DNA of 64,000 nt from Limnohabitans sp. MMS-10A-192 (GTDB taxonomy: Bacteria > Pseudomonadota > Gammaproteobacteria > Burkholderiales > Burkholderiaceae_C): positions 248,001 through 312,000 of the forward strand of contig NZ_NERX01000001.1 in the NCBI RefSeq assembly GCF_003063335.1, written 5' to 3'. The position numbers and the translations under genes were made by a program. Under the pieces are notes generated by a model. It was not told the DNA's origin and searched no databases. It was given only the letters and a program-made list of their open reading frames with translations. The number at the start of each line of letters is the position of its first letter. Positions within the stretch are counted from its first letter, which is position 1. Below are positions 37,675 to 45,981 of this stretch, piece after piece.

Positions 37675-40653
37675 TCAACGCCCACCCTCACCCACCAGTG
37701 CGTAGGGCGCCCAGAACGCAGGGTGCGCAAATTGTGGCGACTTCATGGTCTGAAGCATGGCTTGCCTGAGAGCTTCGGCTCTGCGTACAGAAGGATTTCG
37801 TTTGTAAGCTGCAAAGGTGTGTGTGGTCAGTTGCATCGCACTTTCTGACTCCACAGACCAATGCGTCACCAACAAGCTGCGACTGCCTGCAAAGAAAAAT
37901 CCTCGCGCCAATCCACTCATGGCCTCTTCGGCTCGGCCATCAGCGCCTGCAGTGTTGCAGGCGGACAAAACCACCCAATCGGCGTTGAGTTTCAAGCCAA
38001 GCACGTCTTCCAGGGTCAGCAGCGGCGACTCAGAGGGATCGGTCGTTGCAGCCATGGCCAGCGCTGGCTGGTTCAGGTTGGGCAAATCACCGGCCAGCAA
38101 GCCATGTGTGGCAAAGACGACCACTTGCTTTTTCCCAAGCTGGCCTGAAGCGCTGCTTTTCAAGACCGATGCGCGCGTGGCGTCCGAACCCAAAATCAAA
38201 TCACGCTTGGGGTCTGCCCCCAAAATTTTGGCCAATTCCAGCACCTCATCCCGGGTTTCGGGCAAAGCAGGAATCTTGCTGTAGCGAAGGAAACTGTCCT
38301 CTGTGGACTGGTCCAAACTGGCCGATGTCGCAGCGCGCGTGGGCAATACAGAGCGGACCATGGATGTGCCGCTTGCGCTGGCCACAACCTGTGACGCTTT
38401 GGCATCGAATACCGGATCACCCCAGGCCATCAAAGGCTGAGCACTGGAGGGGACTTTGCCAAAGCGCTTCAAAGACAACCACCCATTGGCGGTCGGCACT
38501 TGGCTGACGGCCATGTCTTTGATCAACCAGGCGGCATCCCGGGCTTGCGCAGAAGTCGCGGGCTGACGGATCAAAACGGCCAAAGGCATTTTGGCCAGGG
38601 CACCCGATGAAGCCAGGATCAGATGGTTCTTACCCGTCAGGGCCGACTCCAAAGGCCCCAGCAAACCTTTGTACAACTGGTGCGCATCGGCATAGTTGAA
38701 GGCGGGCGCCTGTGCACCCTGAGCTGCCACGTCCAACGTTTTACGGATGCGGTCCACCAGTTCGTGGCTGGCTTTCTCGCCCAGATCCCAGCGGTGAAAC
38801 TTGACGGTTCCCGCGGCATCAATGGCCCAGACGTAGGTCTGATTTTCCATGGGCAACACAGAAACAAACAATTCATCGGGCTTGAGCCACTGTGCAATGT
38901 CTGCGTGTGTCGGGGCTTTGGGCTGAATCAGCTGAAAATATTCCGGGAAACCTTTTTGAATCTGAGCCTTGTATTCTTTGCGCACAGTTTCAATCTCGCG
39001 CAAACGCAAGCGCATTTGCTCGACCACTTGGGGGTTGCGCTTTTTGTCCTCTTCAGTACCTTGTGAAGTCATGTACTGAATCAAACTGGTCATTTCATTT
39101 TTAGCATCCTGCTCTTTGCGAATGATGTCTGACAAGCCAGGCACGTTAACCCCCGAGCGAACGGCAGCATCGGACAAGGCCTGTTGCACCGAAGAGGCGT
39201 TCAGATAATCGGCCAATTGGAAAATGGTGGCGGCATCTTGCGGGTCTTGCGCCGCCGTTTCAGCCAACATCTCGAGGTAACTTTGGAAAATGAACTTCTT
39301 GGATTGGCGACGCAATGCGTCTTCCACCACATCACCGCTCAAGACATCGGGCGCCGTGATGTTGCGCATGGCCTGTTCAAAGTTCTTACGCGCCGCAGGG
39401 ACATCACCGTTGCGCCAAAGTGCAGAGGCAAACATGCCGCGCACAAAAGCAGTGAAATAGTGATCGGCTCCAAAATTCGCGGTGTGCCACTGTAGGGTGT
39501 TGCGGAAAATCCTCAAAGCCTCCGCATTTTTACCTGTCTTGATGTAAACCAAGCCCCGAATGTGCGATTGATAACCCAAGTTGGATTTGCTTTGCACCCT
39601 GGCTTTTTCTTGGTCGATCAATTGGAAGTTGGCCAAGGCATCCGCCCATTGGCCCATGCCGGCAAGCGAAATATTTTTTCGTGTTTGCGATAGCAACCAA
39701 GCTGGGGATCCTTTTTGGAAACCTTGACCCAGAACGAGACTTTCGGATTTTGCGGCGTGCGGTAAGGCTTCTTTGAATTGCCCCATGGCGTTGCGCAAAT
39801 CGGCCACTCGGTTGAACAAATCCGTCAGATGGGTCTCGCTGAAGCCATTCGTCTTCGCAAATTTATAGGCCTCGCGCACCGTCTGTTCGGCATCTGAGTA
39901 CATGCCAGAAGCGATTTGGTGGGTCGCCAAGGCCGACATGGCATGGACGTACCAAATACGACCGAATGTTTTTTGCCGTGCATCGACCAGCCCTTCGTAA
40001 CCCATCGCCACCTTGGACTTGGCGATGGACACTTTGGCGGCCTCAATGGCTTCTTGCCACTTTCCAGTTCGGATCAGGTAATAAGACTTGGTTTGGTTGA
40101 ATTCCATCTCGGCACGCGCCAGCCAGTAGGCACTCGCGCCTCGGCGGTTGACGCTGCCGAATTCATTTTTGATCACGGCTTGCGCCTCCTCAATCAGCTC
40201 AGACGCTTTTTTGAGGTTGCTGTCGTTCATGTAATCCCTGGCCAAATCACAGCGCAATCGCACAGCATCACCTGGCCACTTGTACTCGTTGATCAAGAGA
40301 TGCCCGAGCTCGTAGGCCTCGGCCCGTTTTTCGGTCTGCGACAAAAAGGCACGCAATGTCCAGCGCGCAATCGGCTCGATGGCCGCCCATTCCCGCAAGA
40401 TGGTCTCGCGTTTGCCCAAATCGCCCAACTTCCAGGCTGCAGTGTCTTTTTGTCTGTACGCTTCAATTTGCGTCGCCTTGAGCGCATTGGGATCGATCGG
40501 CGCGTCCAAAATTGCCCGCAATTTCGCCGTTTCTTGCTCCGACAAGGCCGAGCCCTGCGATGCTTCATCTTGCGCCCACACACTGGGACTCAAGCACATG
40601 GCCATGCCCATCAACACCGTACACAACCATGACTGCCAAGAAGAATTTTTCAT
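37675..40653 (-). CDS. Secreted TPR-CHAT caspase-like protease, paralogue 2
   Basis: The 992-aa protein starts MKNSSWQSWLCTVLMGMAMC with a signal peptide ending SPSVWAQ. The architecture equals paralogue 1: helical repeats, a charged coiled segment (GTEEDKKRNPQVVEQMRLRL), and a CHAT domain with His at about 850 (VVVFATHGLLAG) and Cys at about 899 (LSACNTAGADGRAEEAMSG). The last about 150 residues are nearly identical to paralogue 1; the repeat regions are much less so. An ATG at 40674 overlaps the previous stop, but the ATG at 40653 has GGGAG upstream and gives a normal signal peptide, so I choose it. Substrates are unknown; the neighbouring caspase could activate it or be its target. Confidence 0.9.
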   Translation of the reverse strand: MKNSSWQSWLCTVLMGMAMCLSPSVWAQDEASQGSALSEQETAKLRAILDAPIDPNALKATQIEAYRQKDTAAWKLGDLGKRETILREWAAIEPIARWTLRAFLSQTEKRAEAYELGHLLINEYKWPGDAVRLRCDLARDYMNDSNLKKASELIEEAQAVIKNEFGSVNRRGASAYWLARAEMEFNQTKSYYLIRTGKWQEAIEAAKVSIAKSKVAMGYEGLVDARQKTFGRIWYVHAMSALATHQIASGMYSDAEQTVREAYKFAKTNGFSETHLTDLFNRVADLRNAMGQFKEALPHAAKSESLVLGQGFQKGSPAWLLSQTRKNISLAGMGQWADALANFQLIDQEKARVQSKSNLGYQSHIRGLVYIKTGKNAEALRIFRNTLQWHTANFGADHYFTAFVRGMFASALWRNGDVPAARKNFEQAMRNITAPDVLSGDVVEDALRRQSKKFIFQSYLEMLAETAAQDPQDAATIFQLADYLNASSVQQALSDAAVRSGVNVPGLSDIIRKEQDAKNEMTSLIQYMTSQGTEEDKKRNPQVVEQMRLRLREIETVRKEYKAQIQKGFPEYFQLIQPKAPTHADIAQWLKPDELFVSVLPMENQTYVWAIDAAGTVKFHRWDLGEKASHELVDRIRKTLDVAAQGAQAPAFNYADAHQLYKGLLGPLESALTGKNHLILASSGALAKMPLAVLIRQPATSAQARDAAWLIKDMAVSQVPTANGWLSLKRFGKVPSSAQPLMAWGDPVFDAKASQVVASASGTSMVRSVLPTRAATSASLDQSTEDSFLRYSKIPALPETRDEVLELAKILGADPKRDLILGSDATRASVLKSSASGQLGKKQVVVFATHGLLAGDLPNLNQPALAMAATTDPSESPLLTLEDVLGLKLNADWVVLSACNTAGADGRAEEAMSGLARGFFFAGSRSLLVTHWSVESESAMQLTTHTFAAYKRNPSVRRAEALRQAMLQTMKSPQFAHPAFWAPYALVGEGGR

Positions 40654-40670
40654 AGCAACTCCCAACTGGT

Positions 40671-41135
40671 TCATTCCACTTCAATGCGCAATTCCCGCTC
40701 TGCCAAACGTTGCTTGGCATCCTGGATTTGCAAAGTCAAACGGTGCTTGCCTTTGGGGATGTTCGCCTTGTCCAGCTTGAACCCCTCAGCGCTGATCTGC
40801 GTGTACTGCGTCAAGCGGGAAGTGATGTCGAACTTGAGTCCGCCATACAAGACCTTGAAACTGCTCACATCAATGGGCGCATCGTTTTGGGGGCGAAACG
40901 CGACGGCAATCGCAAACGGCGCCTTCAGTTTTGCATCGGGCACAGGTTCAGGCTGCAAGATATCGATCAAGGGCATGACAGCACGCGCCCGCAAAGCTGG
41001 CTGCGCCAGGTAACCGGCTTCGCCTTCGAATTGAACGGCCTCAGCCGGGTTGACCAACCAGGACTCTTGTGCGGCCGCCGGAGCTACAGCACAGGTCAGC
41101 GACAAAACCAGAATAGACAGACTCAGGGGTTTCAT
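40671..41135 (-). CDS. Small secreted beta-rich protein of the caspase cluster, 154 aa
   Basis: The precursor starts MKPLSLSILVLSLTCAVAPA with cleavage after APAAA-Q. The mature part has short strands such as APFAIAVAFRPQNDAPIDVS, LYGGLKFDITSRLTQYTQIS and IPKGKHRLTLQIQDAKQRLA, resembling a single immunoglobulin-like or transthyretin-like fold. Start and stop overlap its neighbours as ATGA junctions, so it is made together with the caspase and CHAT proteins. It has no catalytic motif and may be an inhibitor, adaptor or substrate. Family not recognised. Confidence 0.75.
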   Translation of the reverse strand: MKPLSLSILVLSLTCAVAPAAAQESWLVNPAEAVQFEGEAGYLAQPALRARAVMPLIDILQPEPVPDAKLKAPFAIAVAFRPQNDAPIDVSSFKVLYGGLKFDITSRLTQYTQISAEGFKLDKANIPKGKHRLTLQIQDAKQRLAERELRIEVE

Positions 41136-43090
41136 GGAATCTCCTTGATCGGCAGCAAGACTGCGCCATAGGCATCGGAACACAAGGGGTTATTTTTCGC
41201 CCTCGCAGGCGTTTGACAGGCCTGCGTGCTGACGAGCGTGGAGGTGGTCAGCAAAGCGCCCAGTTGGGCTCGTCCACTGGCGTCGTTGAGAGACGTCACG
41301 AAGGGGCCCGATTTGCGGCCACCCAAGGCCGTCAAATCTCGCGGCGCATCGGCCACCATGACCAGCAAATGGTTGGTGCCCGCCGGGCCGGACGACTTGA
41401 TGCGCCAATTACCTTGCGGCAGCTTCAGCGTCTGACCCGCTTCAATCTTGTTGTTCTGGTCAAGGTCATTGGGAAACAACATGTACAAGGCTTTGCCATC
41501 CGATCCGGCCAAAGCGGCATACACATAGCCTGCGCGGTCAGATTGGACGGAAAACTCCAATGCATCCTGCCCGATGGTCAAAGCATCTTTGGTCAAAGTG
41601 ACCTGCACCTTGCGCTTGGCGTTGCGTTGCTCGAACATTTGCTGCAAAGCTTGTTCGCCCGACAGAGGCTTCACCTGCGGCGCAGTCACGGGTGCAGGCG
41701 CGGGTGCAGGCGCGCCAGGCGCAGGCTGCACTGGCACTGCAAGCACCGGGGCTGAGGCAAGGGGTGCTGCCACAGTTGCCGTTGGCTTCACAGCAGGCGG
41801 CGCACTGATGGCGCTGGGCTTGTTGTCAAGCAAGGCCGTCACCGGTTGCGCCGCGACTTGCGGCGCAGGCTGGCTGAACCATGCTGGCACAAACCCGGCG
41901 TTGCCAGACAACACCAGGTTGTGCGGCTTGAAGTTGGTATCAAATTGCATGCGGCGGTTGATTTTTTCTTGCGCGCATTGACGGATTTCATCGATGTTGA
42001 TGGCGCCCGATCCATCCAAATCCTTGGCATCACGGAGCATGCAGTCGCGCATGTATTGCGTCGCCAAACCGCCTTTTTGTTCGTCATCAAAACTGATTTC
42101 GTTGTTGCGGGCTGCGGACAGGTGAATGATGTCCTGCGGCAAAGCGCCCTGGCTGACTTGTTCATTGACCAAGCCACGCGTTCTGACGTTGACTGGATTT
42201 CCGCAGGTCTCTGAGGTGCCCGCGAACTTGGGTCGCAAAGCACCATCGTCGTTGGCATTGACCATGCCACGCGTGCGGGCTGCGGGCGTTGGCGGCACCA
42301 GACCGCCCGAATGACAGGCGTCGTACATCACAAACAACTTGTCGGTTTTTTGCGTGATGGAGGCCAGCAAATTGGCCATCTCTTTGTTGTTGATGGTGCC
42401 CTTGCTCATGCCGTCATAGGGCAGCAAGGCCTCCACACACCCCCCCGCTTGCGGGTCTTCATAACGTGTGCCGTGGCCGGAGTAATGGATGAACACACGG
42501 TCACCGTCTTGCACGCGTTCGTTCAAGCCTTTGAGCGCTGCACGGATGTTGTCGCCCGTGGCCTGGTCGTCTTGCAAATACTGGATGTTGCCTTCAGGCA
42601 CCTGCATGACTTGCGCCATCTGTGTGGCCGAATAGCGATCGAGCTTGGTTCCGGGCAATGGCGGCACGCTGGGGTCGGCGTAGCGTCCAACACCAATGAT
42701 GAGCGCATGCCGGTTGATGCGCGAAGCCGCAGTGGGTACGCCTCGCACGCCCAATGTCAATGCGTTGTTTCCGGCCGCCTCGCGACCACTGGAGATGCCT
42801 GCCAGTGCTGATGCGCCCGCTTGCATGTTCAAGGCGCTGGCACGCACCCAGCCGGACACCTTGCCCGGCGGGCTGTTGAGCTCTACCAAAACCCAGCCGC
42901 CCTCGACAGACAGCACACGCACTGCCGCTCCGACACTGACCTGGGTCAGCACGGCTGATGTGGCCAGTTTTTCCTGCCTGATTTCAGCCGCACGGCTGAC
43001 GGTGGCGTTTTGCGCCCCCGCACCCGTTGCCAAGAAAACCAGACCCCAGAGACCTGAACGAATGAATGAAGACATGGTGGAACTTTTCAT
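41132..43090 (-). CDS. Secreted caspase-family (C14) protein with SH3 and DUF4384 domains
   Basis: The 652-aa protein has a signal peptide (cleavage near GAGA-Q, residue 27). A bacterial SH3 domain spans about 40-90 (VGAAVRVLSVEGGWVLVELN). The caspase domain (about 127-400) has catalytic His206 in IHYSGHGTRYED and Cys259 in LFVMYDACHSGG. A 12-residue EF-hand-like loop lies at 357-368 (DLDGSGAINIDE). A Pro/Ala linker (about 405-475) leads to a DUF4384 domain (about 495-590; VQSDRAGYVYAALAGSDGKA). Caspase-family enzymes cut after Arg/Lys or Asp; here specificity is unknown. The start codon overlaps the CHASE2 stop by ATGA, and the stop overlaps the next start the same way. It should act in the periplasm, with SH3 possibly binding peptidoglycan. 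Confidence 0.93.
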   Translation of the reverse strand: MKSSTMSSFIRSGLWGLVFLATGAGAQNATVSRAAEIRQEKLATSAVLTQVSVGAAVRVLSVEGGWVLVELNSPPGKVSGWVRASALNMQAGASALAGISSGREAAGNNALTLGVRGVPTAASRINRHALIIGVGRYADPSVPPLPGTKLDRYSATQMAQVMQVPEGNIQYLQDDQATGDNIRAALKGLNERVQDGDRVFIHYSGHGTRYEDPQAGGCVEALLPYDGMSKGTINNKEMANLLASITQKTDKLFVMYDACHSGGLVPPTPAARTRGMVNANDDGALRPKFAGTSETCGNPVNVRTRGLVNEQVSQGALPQDIIHLSAARNNEISFDDEQKGGLATQYMRDCMLRDAKDLDGSGAINIDEIRQCAQEKINRRMQFDTNFKPHNLVLSGNAGFVPAWFSQPAPQVAAQPVTALLDNKPSAISAPPAVKPTATVAAPLASAPVLAVPVQPAPGAPAPAPAPVTAPQVKPLSGEQALQQMFEQRNAKRKVQVTLTKDALTIGQDALEFSVQSDRAGYVYAALAGSDGKALYMLFPNDLDQNNKIEAGQTLKLPQGNWRIKSSGPAGTNHLLVMVADAPRDLTALGGRKSGPFVTSLNDASGRAQLGALLTTSTLVSTQACQTPARAKNNPLCSDAYGAVLLPIKEIP

Positions 43091-44784
43091 GAAAAAACCG
43101 GTGGTTGCAATGCCGTCCAGCCCGCCAGGGCCAGATGCGTGACAGCAAGGCGCACATCCTGTGCCGACAAGCCTTGCGGCAGCGTCGTGACCTCACCTTG
43201 GCGGACCGACAAACCCTTGACCGCTCGCAACAGCAAAGGTTGCACGTGCAGCAATTGAGCCTGCGGGCCCACAATGGCCAAGCACGGCGAAAACGGACGC
43301 CAGCGCGCAGACAAATTGTCCCCGGGTGTCAAATCCAGCGACACCAAGCGGCAATCTTTGCCCGAGGCTTGCAAGCCCGCCATCAATCGGTCGAGCTGGT
43401 CATGGCTCCAGGACTGGTCCGACACCCAGGGCAAAACCGCCAAAGGCTCAGTTGTATCTGGCAAGTCGCCACACCAATGGCGCTTGCGCAACGTGTACCA
43501 AAATTTGAGCACTGCCAAAAACAAAACCGCCAAGCCCGCAGACAGATGCAGGTCAATGAACACATGCTCGGTGTGCAAACTGGCAAAGCCAATGCCCAGC
43601 AACACACCGGGCAAGACCAGCATGGCAGGGGCCAGGGACGACACGCTTCGGTGGTGACTCCACAAGGCAATGCCTGCACACATCAAGATCGCCACTGCGG
43701 CACCAGCCCATTTGGGCAGCTCCCAGATCGCGCGGCGATGCAAAGCATTGTCAATGCCCGTGGCCAAGGACTCGACACCCGCCTGTGTGCCCGACAAGGG
43801 TGTGGGGTGCGTATCGTGCAAACTGGGTGCGGTGGCGCCAATGATCACAATTTTTCCGGCCATCGAGGGCACGCGGGGATTCGCTTGACCACCATCGGCC
43901 TGCTCAAAAACATCAGCGAAATTCACGCGCTGGTACGTCGTGGCTGTTTTGCGCCAGTGGATGAGCACGTCATCACGCGTCGCTTCGGGTTTGCTGATGG
44001 GCGCAGGTTTTTTCTGAAACTGGGTCAGCCAGTAGCCATAAGCGGCAGGATCGACAGATTGCGTCACACTCATGGGCAATGACTGGATGATGCCGCCATC
44101 GCTCAAACGCTCAAAGTAACGGTAACGCCGCAGCATGCCATCGAGATCCACATAGCCATTGTTAAATCCCAGGGGCTTCACGGCCACATGTGGCAGCACC
44201 GGGGGGATCAAGGCCACGGTGGCCTCCACGCTTGCATCGGCCGCGCGGGTTTGCGCCCACAAACTGGGCAAATGCTTTTGGCTCAGACTGCTCTGACCAT
44301 CGTTCGCAGCGGGCAAGCGCACCACGCTGAAATGGCTGTGTTGACTTCTTTGTGCGGCTTGATCCATCGCCGCATCACCGCCAGGGCTGAGCCTGTCGGC
44401 ATCTGAAAACACAATGTCCCAAACCACGGCTGCGGGATTTTGGCTTTCGATGTGATCGAGCACTGTGGCCAAAGTGTCACGCGGCCAAGGCCAACGGCCG
44501 AACTCGGGGGCCATGCGGGCCAGGGCTGATTCGTCGATGTCGACAATCACAATGCGCTCATCGTGCGGGGCTGTCAGCAAGCGTCCACGCACCATGGTGT
44601 CATAGGTGGTCTGTGCAATGCCGCCACTGACGCTCAGGAAGAAAACATCCAGAATCACCCACGCTGAAAAAGCGAGCACCAGCCCAGTCAGCACCCAGCG
44701 GTCCGGCCAAGAGGCCAGACGCTTGAGCAACGTTCGCTCCAAAGCAGCCGCAAAAGGCTGCCCTGATTCAGTCGAGATTGACAA
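43087..44784 (-). CDS. CHASE2-domain membrane sensor without a known output domain
   Basis: The 565-aa protein has TM1 at about 31-51. A periplasmic CHASE2 domain follows (about 55-355) with the signature VIVDIDESALARMAPEFGRW-PWPR, then NNGYVDLDGMLRRYRYF and GKIVIIGATAPSLHD. Three more TM segments lie at about 359-376, 384-403 and 409-429. CHASE2 proteins usually carry a cyclase, kinase or GGDEF domain after the last TM. Here only about 135 cytoplasmic residues remain, with no recognisable enzyme (GDNLSARWRPFSPCLAIVGP; QGEVTTLPQGLSAQDVRLAV). It overlaps the OmpA gene by 17 bases and the caspase gene by four. The likely role is a periplasmic stress or ligand sensor for the cluster. Confidence 0.9.
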   Translation of the reverse strand: MSISTESGQPFAAALERTLLKRLASWPDRWVLTGLVLAFSAWVILDVFFLSVSGGIAQTTYDTMVRGRLLTAPHDERIVIVDIDESALARMAPEFGRWPWPRDTLATVLDHIESQNPAAVVWDIVFSDADRLSPGGDAAMDQAAQRSQHSHFSVVRLPAANDGQSSLSQKHLPSLWAQTRAADASVEATVALIPPVLPHVAVKPLGFNNGYVDLDGMLRRYRYFERLSDGGIIQSLPMSVTQSVDPAAYGYWLTQFQKKPAPISKPEATRDDVLIHWRKTATTYQRVNFADVFEQADGGQANPRVPSMAGKIVIIGATAPSLHDTHPTPLSGTQAGVESLATGIDNALHRRAIWELPKWAGAAVAILMCAGIALWSHHRSVSSLAPAMLVLPGVLLGIGFASLHTEHVFIDLHLSAGLAVLFLAVLKFWYTLRKRHWCGDLPDTTEPLAVLPWVSDQSWSHDQLDRLMAGLQASGKDCRLVSLDLTPGDNLSARWRPFSPCLAIVGPQAQLLHVQPLLLRAVKGLSVRQGEVTTLPQGLSAQDVRLAVTHLALAGWTALQPPVFS

Positions 44785-45376
44785 TGCGCACTCGGCGGTT
44801 TTCTGCGGCCAATGGATTGGACGCGTTGGCCAGTTGTGTGGCGCCTTTGCCAGCTGCCGTCAAGCGGGCCACAGTGACTCCGTTCTTGACCAGAAAGGCC
44901 TGCACCGCTTCAGCGCGTTGCTGGCTCAACTTCTGGTTGTAATCGGCCAGTCCCTTGGCGTCGGTATGTCCCTCAACCGCAAACTTGGACGGCAACAACT
45001 CGGCCGAATTCAAGGCGAGCGATAAATTCAGCAATGCCTGCTGACTTTCAGGTCGTATTTGTGAAGAGTTGAAATCAAACTGGATCAGCAAGGACAAAGA
45101 AGGTTTGGCCTGAGGTGCAGCAGAGACTGAAGCCGAAGAGGATGTCTGGTTGCTCGCAGCTTGCGGCGCCGCAGAAGTCTCGTTCGCATCGGGCGTGGTT
45201 GCACTGTTGGATTCCACCGTCAAATTGCGCAGACTTCTCAAACGCGGACCCTGCGATGGCGCTTTGAGCTGCTCAATCATCTGTTGTGCGCTTGGGGCGG
45301 CTGTTTGGGCGTGAAGCGCGCCATGTGAAGCGGCGGCAAGCATCAGCCAGAAGATTCTCAGTGCAGTGGTTTTCAT
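44768..45376 (-). CDS. OmpA-family peptidoglycan-binding protein
   Basis: The 202-aa precursor starts MKTTALRIFWLMLAAASHGA and has a signal peptide ending HGALHAQ. A low-complexity Ser/Ala/Gln linker (about 70-100) leads to the C-terminal OmpA domain: LLIQFDFNSSQIRPESQQAL, KFAVEGHTDAKGLADYNQKL and SQQRAEAVQAFL, ending NRRVRIVNLD. The Asp and Arg residues that hold diaminopimelate are present. There is no beta-barrel, so it is a soluble periplasmic cell-wall anchor. It is the first gene of the caspase/CHAT cluster. The RBS is weak for the ATG at 45376; longer in-frame starts exist up to 45424 but would spoil the signal peptide. Confidence 0.9.
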   Translation of the reverse strand: MKTTALRIFWLMLAAASHGALHAQTAAPSAQQMIEQLKAPSQGPRLRSLRNLTVESNSATTPDANETSAAPQAASNQTSSSASVSAAPQAKPSLSLLIQFDFNSSQIRPESQQALLNLSLALNSAELLPSKFAVEGHTDAKGLADYNQKLSQQRAEAVQAFLVKNGVTVARLTAAGKGATQLANASNPLAAENRRVRIVNLD

Positions 45377-45528
45377 AACTGTTATCGCTTTAACTATGAT
45401 CAGCCTGATTATGTGCGCTGCCACACTGAACGGCCAGCATCAATGTTCTTCTCGAAATTTGAAATTAATTCTTATTTTTACATTTTAAAAATATTTACCC
45501 GCACTGGCTGAGCGCCTTCCGCCCTGAT

Positions 45529-45542
45529 CGGGCAATTGCCCG
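45529..45542. promoter_or_regulatory. 14-bp perfect palindrome in the divergent intergenic region
   Basis: CGGGCAATTGCCCG reads the same on both strands. It lies 70 bases before the MarR-like ATG and about 150 bases before the OmpA/CHASE2/caspase cluster, in a 236-base divergent intergenic region that also has an AT-rich tract at 45455-45500. It is a candidate operator for the adjacent MarR-like regulator. No convincing -35/-10 pair could be fixed. Confidence 0.4.
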
Positions 45543-45612
45543 GGATCGGCAAACCCTCGAAACAAATTCGAAGGCATTACAAGCCAGAGAAGATGCCGTT
45601 AAAATTAAATTT

Positions 45613-45981
45613 ATGGAAAATATCAAAAGCCCTTTTGCTTCAGCCTATCTGCGCTTTTTGCAACTGGCACGTGCGGTGCAGGCACTGCCCGAAGGCGAAG
45701 ACATGGATGCCAACGAATTGGCATTGCTGGAATCCGTGGTCTTGCGCTGGCACGAAGGCAAACCCATGACCGTGCGCGAAGCCATCGGCTTGGATCGCTT
45801 GGGCTCACCCGCCACCCTGCACAAGCGCATCACCCGCTTGCGGGAAAAAGACATGATCGGCACCTTGCACCTCGATGGTGACCGACGCGCCAAATACCTG
45901 ACACCGACCAAGCGCAGTTTGGCCTATTTCGACCACCTCGGCCAATCATTGACACAAGCTCAGCAAACATTATTGGCATGA
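45613..45981 (+). CDS. MarR-like winged-helix transcription regulator, 122 aa
   Basis: MENIKSPFASAYLRFLQLAR is followed by a winged helix in MTVREAIGLDRLGSPATLHK, RITRLREKDMIGTLHLDGDR and RAKYLTPTKRSLAYF. This is the short MarR/PadR-like form. The first gene transcribed away from the caspase cluster, it overlaps the membrane-protein gene (ATGA). As a divergent regulator next to a palindrome, it may control both transcripts; this is inference. Confidence 0.78.
   Translation: MENIKSPFASAYLRFLQLARAVQALPEGEDMDANELALLESVVLRWHEGKPMTVREAIGLDRLGSPATLHKRITRLREKDMIGTLHLDGDRRAKYLTPTKRSLAYFDHLGQSLTQAQQTLLA

Noticed and set aside
34635..40653. Type III-E CRISPR (Craspase) component
   Set aside because: TPR-CHAT proteins occur there, but no CRISPR repeats, Cas7-11/gRAMP or cas1/cas2 are present, and both CHAT proteins here have signal peptides.
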